A DNA stretch of 64,000 bases from contig NZ_CP129238.1 in NCBI RefSeq assembly GCF_030413595.1, forward strand, positions 3,348,001-3,412,000, written 5' to 3'. Below the pieces are notes generated by a model. The model saw nothing but the letters and a program-made list of their open reading frames with translations, was not told where the DNA came from and did no database searches. Positions 1 to 8,651 of this stretch are shown here, piece by piece. The DNA is from Planococcus liqunii. GTDB taxonomy: Bacteria > Bacillota > Bacilli > Bacillales_A > Planococcaceae. Made by a program: the position numbers and the translations under genes. How positions within the stretch are numbered: position 1 is the stretch's first letter; the number at the start of each line of letters is the position of its first letter.

Positions 1-1075
1 AAATCGAAGAAAAATTGGTCATGCTGACATTTTCTTCTACAGTGAAATCGACAATCAGCCCTTCGGATTTGCGGTCTTCGGTTACATAGCCGATGCCCAA
101 TTCCTTCGCTGTTTTCGGGTTGGCGATTTTTACTTCCCGCCCGTCCAATAGGACCGTCCCTGAATCCGCTTTCTTATAGCCGAACAAGGATTGGGCTACT
201 TCGGTACGCCCTGCCCCCATGAGCCCGGCAATCGAAAGCACTTCGCCTTTGCGGATTTCAAATGAGACGTCTTCGAAACAGTCTTTCCGCGACAAGCCTT
301 TGACCGCCAATTTAACATCTCCGATTTGTGCATTGCGCTCAGGAAAACGTTCACCCAGTTCGCGCCCTACCATCATCTGGACAATTTCTTCAAAAGATGT
401 TTCTTTGATGTTCCGGTCTCCGACGTATTGTCCGTCCCGCAAGATTGTAATGCGGTCGCATAAAGCAAAAATCTCTTCCATGCGGTGAGAGATGTAGATG
501 AACGAAACGCCTTTGCTTTGCAAGCCTCGCACGGTCTCAAACAAGGTATCAATTTCCCGGTCTGTCAAAGCTGCTGTCGGTTCATCCATGACAATCACTT
601 CCGCATTGGCGGACAAGGCCTTTGCAATTTCCACAATCTGCTGCTGGCCAACCGACAGTGTGCTTGCCGGCTGGGATGGATCGACATTCAAGCCGAGTTC
701 TGCCAATGCCTGACGCGTCTTTTCGCGCATCGTTCTTGTTTTGAGGATTCCGCTGCGCCCGAATGTTTCTTCTTTTCCAAGAAACAGGTTATCGGTGATC
801 GATAAATGCGGCAGGATGTTCAATTCCTGATGAATAACCGCAATTCCCGCTTCTTCCGCTTGTTTGGGCGAAGTGAACTCCACTTCCTGCCCTTTTACTT
901 TAATCGTTCCGCTGTCACGCGAATAAATGCCGGTCAGTATTTTCATCATGGTGGACTTTCCGGCGCCATTCTCGCCCATCAAGGCGTGAATTTCCCCTTT
1001 TTCTAAGGAAAACTGGACATCTTTCAGCACTTGGTTTCCACTAAATGATTTTGATATATTGGTCATTTGGATCAT
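1..1075 (-). CDS. rbsA: Ribose ABC transporter ATP-binding protein RbsA (partial, C-terminus off the window)
   Basis: Cytoplasmic ATPase of the ribose importer, working with RbsC (permease) and RbsB (binding protein), which should lie beyond the left edge. About 358 codons are visible. The first nucleotide-binding domain has Walker [10 protein letters not shown] near residue 35, signature LSVGQQQ and Walker [10 protein letters not shown]. The second domain begins near residue 245 and is cut by the window edge. Family members carry two ABC domains in about 490-500 residues, so roughly a quarter is missing. The ATG at 1075 follows a strong GGGAGGTG ribosome binding site; a second in-frame ATG three codons on is less well placed. 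It lies 17 bp after rbsD as the fourth gene of the rbsR-K-D-A operon. Confidence 0.93.
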   Translation of the reverse strand, partial: MIQMTNISKSFSGNQVLKDVQFSLEKGEIHALMGENGAGKSTMMKILTGIYSRDSGTIKVKGQEVEFTSPKQAEEAGIAVIHQELNILPHLSITDNLFLGKEETFGRSGILKTRTMREKTRQALAELGLNVDPSQPASTLSVGQQQIVEIAKALSANAEVIVMDEPTAALTDREIDTLFETVRGLQSKGVSFIYISHRMEEIFALCDRITILRDGQYVGDRNIKETSFEEIVQMMVGRELGERFPERNAQIGDVKLAVKGLSRKDCFEDVSFEIRKGEVLSIAGLMGAGRTEVAQSLFGYKKADSGTVLLDGREVKIANPKTAKELGIGYVTEDRKSEGLIVDFTVEENVSMTNFSSI

Positions 1076-1092
1076 GGTGGTTCACCTCCCAG

Positions 1093-1479
1093 TTAAAAAA
1101 TCACGCCAGAACGAAGGACGATATTTGCATAAGGTGTCGCTTCTCCTGTACGGATAATCAGTTTCGCTTGTTTGCTTTGTTCTTTTAATTCTTCGTGCGA
1201 TATATAATCTGCTTTAAGCTGCGCCAGAACTTTCTTTTCCACTTCCGGATTGCCCTCGGTTATTTCCCGGGCAATGAAAGCCGCTTCCGCTTGGAAATCT
1301 TCCAGAACGGCCTCGAGAACCGTTAAGAACGGAGGCTCGCCGATGCGATAGGACAAATCGATGCATGGCACGCCTTTTGGAATCGGCAAACCGCAGTCTC
1401 CGATGACCAGTAAATCGGTATGGCCGAATGAGGCAAGCGAAGCTGCGATATCCCGGTTGATCATCCCCAGTTTTTTCAT
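1093..1479 (-). CDS. rbsD: D-ribose pyranase RbsD
   Basis: 128-residue cytoplasmic mutarotase that interconverts beta-pyranose and beta-furanose ribose, so that imported sugar reaches ribokinase in the right form. The N-terminus MKKLGMINRDIAASLASFGH contains the conserved catalytic His region, followed by DLLVIGDCGLPIP, a hallmark of the RbsD/FucU family. The end has the typical RTGEATPYANIVLRSGV. Length matches the family (about 130). The start overlaps the end of rbsK by 4 bp (ATGA type), which indicates translational coupling; rbsA follows after 17 bp. Confidence 0.96.
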   Translation of the reverse strand: MKKLGMINRDIAASLASFGHTDLLVIGDCGLPIPKGVPCIDLSYRIGEPPFLTVLEAVLEDFQAEAAFIAREITEGNPEVEKKVLAQLKADYISHEELKEQSKQAKLIIRTGEATPYANIVLRSGVIF

Positions 1480-2357
1480 AGCTCTCTTCCTCCTAAACGC
1501 GCCAATACTTCTTGCCGCTTCGGCATGCCGCCTTGGGCTCCGAATTTCTCCACCGATAAGGAAGCTGCCGCATTAGCAAAGCGGACAGCTTCTTCAAATG
1601 GCATGCTTTCCGCTAGTGCAACACCGAGCGCTCCATTAAAGGTGTCGCCTGCACCCGTCGTATCGACCGCTTCTGTAGCAAACCCTTCAACGGTCACATG
1701 GCGGGATCCATCAAAATAACGGGCGCCTTTTTGGCCGATTGTGACAACCAGCCGATTCGGGTACTGTTCAAGCGCCGCTTCCCAGTCTTGCCCGAACATT
1801 TCCTCTGCTTCGGTTTCATTCGGTGTTAAATACGTCGCATAAGGGAGGAATTCGTCTGTAAAACCTGTGGCCGGAGCCGGATTCAAAATTGTCGGAACTC
1901 CGTGCTGATGACAGATTTCCAAAGTGCGCTGAATGACCGGAATCGGTATTTCAAGTTGCATGATCACCATTTGGCTGTTCGCCAGCTGGGTTTCAAACGC
2001 TTCCATTTCCACCGCTGTCAGTTGATGGTTTGCACCCGGCACGACGATGATCCGGTTGTCGCCTTCAGACAGCAAAATGTTGGCAATGCCGCTTGTGCCT
2101 TCAACCCGTTTCACGTTATTTACCTGAATGGATTCAGCCTTTAAGCCCGCCAGCAGTTCGTCTCCGAAAGCATCTGTCCCAACTGCTCCAATCATATGAA
2201 CTTCACTGCCAAGCCGAGCGGCTGCAACAGCCTGATTGGCGCCTTTGCCTCCAGGAACTGTCGTATACAAATCGCCGAGCGCCGTTTCCCCCTGTTTTGG
2301 AAAACGGTTCGTCCGTACGACGAGGTCCATATTTATGCTTCCTACTACTGTAATCAT
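1476..2357 (-). CDS. rbsK: Ribokinase RbsK
   Basis: 293-residue PfkB-family kinase that phosphorylates ribose to ribose 5-phosphate with ATP, feeding the pentose phosphate pathway. Both PfkB signatures are present: GGKGANQAVAAARLG near residue 37 and DTTGAGDTFNGAL near residue 230, where the second Asp of the motif is the catalytic base. The N-terminal substrate-binding NMDLVVRT motif is also intact. Length is normal. Its start overlaps the rbsR stop by 4 bp and its stop overlaps the rbsD start by 4 bp, so rbsR, rbsK and rbsD are probably translated in a coupled series. Confidence 0.96.
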   Translation of the reverse strand: MITVVGSINMDLVVRTNRFPKQGETALGDLYTTVPGGKGANQAVAAARLGSEVHMIGAVGTDAFGDELLAGLKAESIQVNNVKRVEGTSGIANILLSEGDNRIIVVPGANHQLTAVEMEAFETQLANSQMVIMQLEIPIPVIQRTLEICHQHGVPTILNPAPATGFTDEFLPYATYLTPNETEAEEMFGQDWEAALEQYPNRLVVTIGQKGARYFDGSRHVTVEGFATEAVDTTGAGDTFNGALGVALAESMPFEEAVRFANAAASLSVEKFGAQGGMPKRQEVLARLGGREL

Positions 2358-3337
2358 TTTTCCACGCTCCTTGTGGTTCCACGGATTTTCAACTGGACCG
2401 GCACTTCAAAGAAATGCTGCTCTTCCACTTGGTTTTCGATCCGTTTGATCAAAACTCGGGTGGCAATGGCCCCCATTTTATAGACATCCTGAGCGACCGT
2501 CGTCAAGCCGGGCGTCAGCATTTCACCCATCGCGATTCCATCAAAGCCGACTACCTGCAGCTCATCCGGCACCGCAATTCCAAGCTTAGCTGCGGCTTTT
2601 AAAGCACCTGCTGCCGACACATCGCTGCTGGCAAAAATGCCGTCGATGTTTTTATGCTCCCGGAGCACCCGGTCCACTATTTTTTCCGAATCCGCAAAAT
2701 GGAACGGACAAACCACCACATCATATTCAACACCCGAATCGCGGATGGCATCCATAAAGCCTTCATAGCGGTCATTTGCCGGATTCAGTTCTTCCGGGCC
2801 CCGCAGAAAGAGGATTCTTTTGCAGCCCCGCTCCAATAGAACACGGGTGCCCATCGCCGCGCCTTCTCTGTTGTTCGATGCCACTGTCGGAATGTGCTCA
2901 TTGATGGCCCGGTCAAGCGCCACGATCGGCAGCGCCATATTGGCGTAATGCGGAGCATCGAGCTGGTTGGATGTCACAATAAAACCATCGATGTATTTTT
3001 TCTTTAACGTTTCAAGGTAATTTTTTTCTTTTTCTGGGTTTTCATCCGAATTGCATAAAATGACGGTATAGCCATAGGTTAAAGCAACATCTTCCACTGC
3101 ACGGGCCAATTCCGGAAAGAAGGGATTGGTGATGTCCGGTACGATGAGACCGATTAAATTGGTCTTTTTCGTGTTGAGAGACCGGGCAACAGGATTCAGC
3201 TCGTACTTCAATTCTTTTACAGCGGCGGCCACTGCTTTGGCCGCATCTCCGCTGACATATCCACTGTCGTTCAAATAACGGGACACTGTCGCTACGGAAA
3301 CTCCTGCTTTTTTCGCCACATCTCTAATCGTCGTCAT
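2354..3337 (-). CDS. rbsR: LacI-family transcriptional regulator RbsR
   Basis: 327-residue repressor of the ribose operon. The N-terminal LacI helix-turn-helix is TIRDVAKKAGVSVATVSRYL, followed by a periplasmic-binding-protein-like sugar-sensing domain (LIGLIVPDITNPFFPELAR, later GFDGIAMGEMLTPGLT). I chose the ATG at 3337 because the helix-turn-helix begins at once after it and it is preceded by ACGGAGC. A longer reading frame to 3424 would run through the promoter and operator. First gene of the operon; the perfect palindrome 24 bp upstream of the start codon is its likely autoregulatory site. Confidence 0.92.
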   Translation of the reverse strand: MTTIRDVAKKAGVSVATVSRYLNDSGYVSGDAAKAVAAAVKELKYELNPVARSLNTKKTNLIGLIVPDITNPFFPELARAVEDVALTYGYTVILCNSDENPEKEKNYLETLKKKYIDGFIVTSNQLDAPHYANMALPIVALDRAINEHIPTVASNNREGAAMGTRVLLERGCKRILFLRGPEELNPANDRYEGFMDAIRDSGVEYDVVVCPFHFADSEKIVDRVLREHKNIDGIFASSDVSAAGALKAAAKLGIAVPDELQVVGFDGIAMGEMLTPGLTTVAQDVYKMGAIATRVLIKRIENQVEEQHFFEVPVQLKIRGTTRSVEK

Positions 3338-3360
3338 ATATATGCTCCGTTCTGCTCGAA

Positions 3361-3408
3361 TGTGTAACCGGTTACACAAAATATACAACGCTGTTACACC
3401 CTTGTCAA
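3361..3408 (-). promoter_or_regulatory. rbs operon sigma-A promoter with overlapping LacI-type operator / cre-like site
   Basis: On the minus strand TTGACA (3403-3408) is separated by 17 bp from TATATT (3380-3385), a near-consensus sigma-A promoter. Directly after the -10 lies an 18-bp perfect palindrome, TGTGTAACCGGTTACACA (3361-3378), covering the probable transcription start. Its centre CCGG and symmetry are typical of LacI-family operators. The inner 14 bases TGTAACCGGTTACA also match the catabolite-response (cre) consensus TGWAANCGNTNWCA, so CcpA could bind too. RbsR binding is inferred from adjacency. Confidence 0.85.
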
Positions 3409-3427
3409 TGTGAAGATTTTCCATATT

Positions 3428-3461
3428 AAAAGGATTTTCATCGATTGATGAAAATCCTTTT
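3428..3461 (-). terminator. Hairpin terminator after the neutral protease gene
   Basis: Two 15-base arms (3428-3442 and 3447-3461) pair perfectly around a GATT loop. It lies 49 bp past the protease stop codon and just upstream of the rbs promoter. The minus-strand right arm ends in CCTTTTAATA, a modest T-run, so intrinsic termination is likely but not strong. Confidence 0.7.
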
Positions 3462-3509
3462 AGGAAACTATTTATAATATTCTAAGCAGGTACTTGCTGG
3501 ATGACTGAT

Positions 3510-5138
3510 TTATTCGTAAATGCCAACACTATCAAAACCTTCAGCGGCGGCTTTCGCTTCAGCGCTCGCTTCTCCGTAAATATCAGCTGCAGACTGGACA
3601 ATGGCCCGGCGCGCAGCGCTGAAATCAGAAGTCGGCGTTAAATACACCGTCAGTGCCCGATAAAAAATTTGGCCCAGCTTTTCTTTTCCGATTTTTTCGC
3701 CAATCAAATACGCCGCATGGTTGGTAATCGACGAGTTGATATGCACGCCGCCATTGTCAAGGCTTCTCGGCAGGTCATAGTATTCGTCCATATGCGCAGG
3801 GTATTTGCCTTTTCCGTCGCCGTAAGGAACATAGTCCGCTTTAACCGGGTATTTGCCTGGATCGCTCAAACTGCGGAGCGATACACGGCCGTCCGCTTTT
3901 GCCCCTGGACCCATAATGTCTTCTCCGACTTCCCAGTCCTCACTGTCAATCAAGGCCCCGAAGATGTCGGCGAACGATTCGTTCAATGCACCTGACTGGA
4001 AGCGGTACTGAAGGTTTGCAGAGTTTGTGATTACGCCATGCGTCATTTCATGGGCAGCTACATCAAGCCCGGCAGACAGGGGCACCATATAAGAGCCGTC
4101 CCCGTCTCCGTATGTCATCTGGCGGCCGTTCCAGAAAGCGTTATTGTAATTATCGCCGTAATGCACATAAGAAACGATTGCCATTCCTTTGTCATCAAGT
4201 GAATTCCGTCCATGTTCCTCTAAGTAATAATCATAGACGACTTCCGAATTGTAATGTGCATCTACAGCGGCGTGCTGATATTCGTCTTTCCATGATGCAC
4301 TGTTGTTCGAAAAGATCTTGCCGTCATTTGCATCATAGGTGAAAATTCCTTGAAGTCCTGCATGGGAAGTGTCCGATAAACTAAAAATCGTTCCCTGGCT
4401 TGGCAGTTGAGTCCGCGTAGTATGTATTTTCCGCTGCGCTCCAAGGACACCTGTTCCAACCGATTCGTGATGGTTGTCCACATGCATCAATGCATTGTAC
4501 TGGTCGATGGTTTCCCCGCTTTTTGCATCAATAAAGGCAAACCAATTCCCTGGTTTTTCCCCGAGGAAATTGACATTCACTTTATAAGCCAAATGGTTGG
4601 TTCCTTCAAAAGGATAAATCACCAAATCCGCTAAAGGGGTTTCTTCCAGTTGAGCCGGAGCGTTTACTGCCTTCTTGGCTGCTTCCACCGCTGCCGCTTC
4701 ACTGACAGCCGCTGATGTGTCGATCTCCTCTGTTGCTTCCGGAATATGGCTGCCATTTACAGACACCAGTTCGTCTTGTTTGTTATAATGGACGACCACT
4801 TCGGATCCTTCTACCGGAATGCCTTTTACGGTCTGGTTAAAGCGGACATGTTTCATGCCAAGCGAATCTTTCTGTATGTTTTTCACTTTCAAGTTTTTAT
4901 CCGGATTGGCTACACCAATCTGCTTTTCAATCTTTTTTAAATAATCCAGAGCATGGGCTGCCGCATTGCCAACCTGTTTTTCACCAAATTTTTCTTTTAC
5001 AAAAACCGGTACGCTGCCCGTTTCATTCCACGGCTTGCCGGGCTGGTCCGGTGGCGCAGCCAATGCATTGGCTGCGGAAAATGAGCTAAGTACGAGAGCC
5101 GAAGATAATAATACTGGAACAAAATAATTTTTCTTCAA
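3510..5138 (-). CDS. Secreted thermolysin-like neutral metalloprotease (M4, bacillolysin)
   Basis: 542-residue preproenzyme. Residues 1-28 are a Sec signal peptide (lysines, long hydrophobic core, ANALA cleavage region). Then come the FTP/PepSY-type propeptide (about 45-215) and the mature M4 domain. The zinc site is HEMTH at 363-367 with the third ligand E387 in ALNESFADIFG, the order expected for thermolysins. The conserved VHINSSITNHAAYLI near the C-terminus supplies the transition-state His. It degrades extracellular protein for nutrition. It stands alone, with its own promoter candidate and terminator. The B. subtilis counterpart is NprE/NprB type; I cannot tell which subgroup. Confidence 0.95.
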   Translation of the reverse strand: MKKNYFVPVLLSSALVLSSFSAANALAAPPDQPGKPWNETGSVPVFVKEKFGEKQVGNAAAHALDYLKKIEKQIGVANPDKNLKVKNIQKDSLGMKHVRFNQTVKGIPVEGSEVVVHYNKQDELVSVNGSHIPEATEEIDTSAAVSEAAAVEAAKKAVNAPAQLEETPLADLVIYPFEGTNHLAYKVNVNFLGEKPGNWFAFIDAKSGETIDQYNALMHVDNHHESVGTGVLGAQRKIHTTRTQLPSQGTIFSLSDTSHAGLQGIFTYDANDGKIFSNNSASWKDEYQHAAVDAHYNSEVVYDYYLEEHGRNSLDDKGMAIVSYVHYGDNYNNAFWNGRQMTYGDGDGSYMVPLSAGLDVAAHEMTHGVITNSANLQYRFQSGALNESFADIFGALIDSEDWEVGEDIMGPGAKADGRVSLRSLSDPGKYPVKADYVPYGDGKGKYPAHMDEYYDLPRSLDNGGVHINSSITNHAAYLIGEKIGKEKLGQIFYRALTVYLTPTSDFSAARRAIVQSAADIYGEASAEAKAAAEGFDSVGIYE

Positions 5139-5167
5139 ATTTATTCCTCCCTCTTCAATCTGATATT

Positions 5168-5196
5168 AGTATAGAAAAGAATGGTAACTCCCACAA
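5168..5196 (-). promoter_or_regulatory. Candidate sigma-A promoter of the neutral protease gene
   Basis: On the minus strand TTGTGG (5191-5196) and a good -10 TATACT (5168-5173) are 17 bp apart, about 30 bp upstream of the protease start codon. The -35 is weak, which fits a regulated promoter. No operator was recognised in the remaining upstream sequence. Confidence 0.45.
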
Positions 5197-5336
5197 TAAT
5201 AAACTGAAAAGTTTCAATATTTGAATTATAATACCTATTAGTTCGATCCTCGAATTATATCCATCCACTTAGCCTAAAAAGCTGCCAATTCAAATTTGCG
5301 AAACAATCGGGCCGTTAAACCTACTTCTTTCCATAT

Positions 5337-5386
5337 AAAAAACTTCCCTCTCGCTGCCCGGAGATCCGGAGCTGGAGAAAGAAGTT
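5337..5386 (-). terminator. Terminator of the dicarboxylate symporter gene
   Basis: On the minus strand GAAACTTC and GGAAGTTT form the outer arms (5341-5346 with 5381-5386), with an inner CCGGA-GA-TCCGG stem-loop. They are followed by a run of six T at 5337-5342. It begins about 15 bp after the stop codon at 5401. Confidence 0.7.
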
Positions 5387-5400
5387 TCTTATTTTCAAGC

Positions 5401-6651
5401 TTAAGCGTTTGCTTCTGCTTCTTCTCTTTTCAATACGCGTTTGCCTTCAGTTTCTGCTACATAAACTGCACAAGCAGCATCACCAGTAATGTTTACGGCA
5501 GTTCTAGTCATATCAAGCAAGCGGTCAATACCTATGATTAAACCAATTCCTTCAACCGGCAAGCCAACACTGCCAAGCACCATTGCAAGCATGATGAGAC
5601 CGACGCCTGGGACCCCGGCAGTCCCGACACTCGCTAATACGGCAGTCAATACAACTGTAGCTAGTTCGACTAATGTCAGTTCAATCCCAAAGGCCTGCGC
5701 AATAAACATCGTAGCCACACCCTGCATAATTGCAGTTCCGTCCATATTGATGGTCGCCCCTAATGGCTGTACAAATGAACTGATGGATTTTGGCACGCCA
5801 AGTTCTTTCTGTGCTACGTCCATCGATACCGGCAACGTTGCGTTACTGCTTGATGTACTAAACGCTACACTCATTGCAGGCGCAAATTTCTTGAAGAACC
5901 AGATTGGGTTTTTCTTTGCCAATACTGCAACTGTTCCTCCATATGTAAACACCGAGTGAATGAAAAGTGCAGCTAAAATAACGACCATATAAGATCCCAT
6001 AGCTTTCATAGCGGAGAACCCTTGAGACCCTACTGCTGTCGCAATCAATCCAAATGTACCGTAAGGCGCAAACTTCATGACCAGGCCTACCAGATACATC
6101 ATAATTTCATTTCCTTGCTCAACCAGGTTAAAGATTCCTTTTGTCTTATCACCAAGAGCAGTCAATGCAAGACCAATGAATACGGCAAATACAATAATTT
6201 GAAGCATATTTCCTTCTGTCATAGCTGCCAATGGATTATCAGGAATAATATTTAAAAGAGTATCTGCCACAGAAGGAGCTTCTTCACTTTCAAATGAAGC
6301 ACTTCCAAGATCAAAATCGCCTGCAAGGCCCGGCTGAATCAAGGCTGCCAGTCCAAGGCCAATGATAATGGCAATTGTTGTCGTCACTAAGAAGTATGTA
6401 ACCGTTTTAAAACCGATGCGCCCTAACTTAGCTGGATCGCCAAGTCCTGCTGTCCCCAAAATGATTGAAAACAGTACAAGCGGCACCACGAGCATATTAA
6501 TCATACTCAAAAATATTTGACCAAGCGGAACAAATAAGAATGTATTTAAATTTTCGAAAGCTCCAGGCGCAAATAAATTAATAAGTAAACCGACAATTGC
6601 ACCGAGAACAAGTCCGCTTAATACCTTCACAGTCAAACTAGTTTTTTTCAT
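5401..6651 (-). CDS. Dicarboxylate/amino acid:cation symporter (DAACS family)
   Basis: 416-residue polytopic membrane protein that imports dicarboxylates or acidic amino acids with Na+ or H+. Eight hydrophobic segments plus re-entrant loops are evident. Family signatures include the serine-rich hairpin SVAFSTSSSNATLPVS near residue 265, GATINMDGTAIMQGVATMF near 300 and the C-terminal DRLLDMTRTAVNITGDA. Length matches GltP/GltT/TcyP-type carriers (about 415-460). Substrate cannot be fixed from sequence: glutamate, aspartate, C4-dicarboxylate or cystine are all possible. It is monocistronic, with a terminator 15 bp downstream. Confidence 0.9.
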   Translation of the reverse strand: MKKTSLTVKVLSGLVLGAIVGLLINLFAPGAFENLNTFLFVPLGQIFLSMINMLVVPLVLFSIILGTAGLGDPAKLGRIGFKTVTYFLVTTTIAIIIGLGLAALIQPGLAGDFDLGSASFESEEAPSVADTLLNIIPDNPLAAMTEGNMLQIIVFAVFIGLALTALGDKTKGIFNLVEQGNEIMMYLVGLVMKFAPYGTFGLIATAVGSQGFSAMKAMGSYMVVILAALFIHSVFTYGGTVAVLAKKNPIWFFKKFAPAMSVAFSTSSSNATLPVSMDVAQKELGVPKSISSFVQPLGATINMDGTAIMQGVATMFIAQAFGIELTLVELATVVLTAVLASVGTAGVPGVGLIMLAMVLGSVGLPVEGIGLIIGIDRLLDMTRTAVNITGDAACAVYVAETEGKRVLKREEAEANA

Positions 6652-6861
6652 GCATCTCTTCCTTTTTCTTCAGACTTAAACAATAGTTTAACCGAAATCT
6701 AAAATAATATACAAGTTTTAAATTTATTCCAATATAATGATAAGTCTTTATATTTAAGAAGGAAATAAGATTTTAGGTACTTTCTTACTGCTATCACCAC
6801 TACATTTAGTAAAATCATTGGGCTTGTAGTTCCTATTACTGAAATAACAAATTACGCTTTA

Positions 6862-6896
6862 TCCGGCTTCGCTGATGAAACCAAACGGAAGCCGGA
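6862..6896 (-). terminator. Hairpin downstream of the quinone oxidoreductase gene
   Basis: Arms TCCGGCTTC (6862-6870) and GAAGCCGGA (6888-6896) are perfectly complementary over 9 bp and sit just 5 bp past the stop codon at 6902. The following minus-strand sequence is only mildly T-rich, so this is a probable but weak intrinsic terminator. Confidence 0.5.
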
Positions 6897-6901
6897 ACTC
6901 T

Positions 6902-7888
6902 TTAAGGCATCAGCAAAATCTTGCCAATGCTTTTTCGGCTTTCAATATGGACATGGGCTTGTGCGGCTTCCGCCAGCGGAAAGCGTTTGGAAATCGCCAT
7001 CTCCAATTTTTTCTCCAGCATCAATTCTGTTATTTTTGCCGCTGCCTCCTGCAGAAACTCGGGACGCTGTTTCCGGTAAGTTCCGGTGCTGTATCCAAGG
7101 ACAGACCGGCAGCTGGAATGCAGATCAGCGGTGGTAAGGGCGCCTGGCACAGAGCCCGTATTGCCGTGGCCAAATGAAACAATCCGGCCAAACGGTGCCA
7201 GACAGTTCAAGCTCTTCTCGAAATTTTTACCGGCCACTGTATCCAATATGACGTCTGCTCCTTTGCCGCCGGTCAGTTGCTTCACTTCTTCGACAAAATC
7301 ACCTGATACGTAATTGATGACGTGGTCTGCCCCAAAGCTCTTTGCGGCTTCTTTCTTTTCATCGCTGCCTACTGTTCCGATAATTTTGCCGGCGCCAAAT
7401 AGACGAGCTAACTGAATGGCTGTTGAGCCGATGCCGCCCGCTGCTGCATGGATTAAGATGGTTTCTTCCGGAGCGAGGCGTGCTATTTTCCGAATGACAT
7501 TGTACGCTGTAATGCCCACCGTCAGTGAAGCTGCCGCTGTTTCAATATCCAATTCGTCCGGAACCGCATAAGCCAGCACTTCATCCGCTGCGACATACTC
7601 GGCATATGACCCATTTTTCGGAAAAGCCATTACCCGCTGTCCCGGCTTAAACTTCGTCACTTCGCTGCCCACTTCAATGATTTCCCCGGCGCAATCCAAT
7701 CCTGGAGTGAATGCAGCTCCTGCCTCGGTGCCGTGATATTGCCCCTGGCGTGCTTTGATATCGGCAAAATTCACACTGATCGCCTGTACTTGAATCAGCA
7801 CTTGATGCGGGGCAATTTCCGGTTTTTCCACTTCCTGAAGCTCCATTACTTCCGGCGCTCCCAGTTCCTTTACGACGATTGCTTTCAT
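6902..7888 (-). CDS. Zinc-free medium-chain alcohol dehydrogenase / NADPH:quinone oxidoreductase family protein
   Basis: 328-residue cytoplasmic MDR-superfamily oxidoreductase. The N-terminal GroES-like domain has GLDCAGEIIEVGSEVTKFKPG near residue 65. The Rossmann domain has the NADPH motif HAAAGGIGSTAIQLARL near 147. The zinc-binding Cys/His set of true alcohol dehydrogenases is absent, as in the quinone reductase/crotonyl reductase subgroup. It probably reduces quinones or activated alkenes for detoxification. It lies 39 bp after the interrupted TetR gene on the same strand, so the two probably formed one autoregulated operon. Confidence 0.88.
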   Translation of the reverse strand: MKAIVVKELGAPEVMELQEVEKPEIAPHQVLIQVQAISVNFADIKARQGQYHGTEAGAAFTPGLDCAGEIIEVGSEVTKFKPGQRVMAFPKNGSYAEYVAADEVLAYAVPDELDIETAAASLTVGITAYNVIRKIARLAPEETILIHAAAGGIGSTAIQLARLFGAGKIIGTVGSDEKKEAAKSFGADHVINYVSGDFVEEVKQLTGGKGADVILDTVAGKNFEKSLNCLAPFGRIVSFGHGNTGSVPGALTTADLHSSCRSVLGYSTGTYRKQRPEFLQEAAAKITELMLEKKLEMAISKRFPLAEAAQAHVHIESRKSIGKILLMP

Positions 7889-7927
7889 TTCCCCATCCTC
7901 CTTGGCTTGGAAAATTCAAATACCTTT

Positions 7928-8512
7928 TTACTTCAAAATTTTCAATAAATAATCCGCATAAACTTGTTCGATTTCCTCTTTGCTAAATTCCCCTTCGGGC
8001 GAATACCATACTTGAATCCAATTGGCCGCTCCTAAAATAATCATCCGTGCCATTTTCTTCTGGACAACCTAAAATTCTCCTTTTTGGATCCCTTGGAGAA
8101 TCAGCTGATCAAAAAGCTCCGCGTATTCATCCAATTTTTGTACAATAACTTCTACATGATCACCAGAAAAAATCTGTTCCGGCTTTATCGCCAGATTGAA
8201 TATTTCCCGTTCGCGGATCGCGGTATCCAAATGGATTTTGATGGCGGCTTTCATTTTTTCGCTGGAAGTGATGTCTTGTTGTTTAATTTTCCTCAGTTTG
8301 TCCAAAACAGTTGTCAAAATATGTTCATGGCAATAAAACAGCAATTCTTCTTTGTTCTTAAAATAATAATACAAAGAACCTTTTGTCATCAGCAGTTCAG
8401 CCGCAATGTCCTCCATTGTGGTCTGGCGGAACCCTTTCCTCGAGATAACCAAACTGGCGGAACGAAGAATGTCTTCTTTTTTCTTGGCCGTTTTTCTTTC
8501 CCTCAGGTTCAT
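7928..8512 (-). pseudogene. TetR-family regulator interrupted by an in-frame TAG
   Basis: The N-terminal 147 codons encode a TetR regulator: a helix-turn-helix about residues 20-55 (TMEDIAAELLMTKGSLYYYF) and part of the ligand-binding domain, ending GIQKGEF at a TAG (8069-8071). The same frame then continues without another stop for 46 codons (VVQKKMARMIILGAANWIQV, WYSPEGEFSKEEIEQVYADY) to a TAA at 7928-7930. That extension reads exactly like the missing C-terminal helices of this TetR group and brings the total to about 194 codons, the family norm. So this is a nonsense mutation, a base-call error or, less likely, readthrough. ATG at 8512 follows GAGGTG. The downstream oxidoreductase is its likely target. 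Confidence 0.85.
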
Positions 8513-8615
8513 CTCAACACCTCATACCATCAATTTTCTCGTCACTTGCTTCCTAAGCTTTTTCCCTAATCTAAAATCTCTAAAACAATTTCAAAATCTT
8601 AAGTGTATAAAAAAA

Positions 8616-8639
8616 GCTCTTCATTTTAAAATGAAGAGC
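8616..8639 (-). terminator. Terminator of the YebC-family gene
   Basis: Perfect 12-bp stem: GCTCTTCATTTT (8616-8627) pairs with AAAATGAAGAGC (8628-8639). On the minus strand it is followed by seven T. It lies 12 bp past the stop codon at 8652. Confidence 0.88.
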
Positions 8640-8651
8640 CTTCCGTTGCTA

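Noticed and set aside
7088..7100. Operator-like CTGTATCCAA inside the quinone oxidoreductase gene, and a similar GGTATCCAAA near 8222
   Set aside because: Both differ from TTGTATCCAA, lie in coding sequence of unrelated genes and have no promoter nearby, so they are treated as chance matches.
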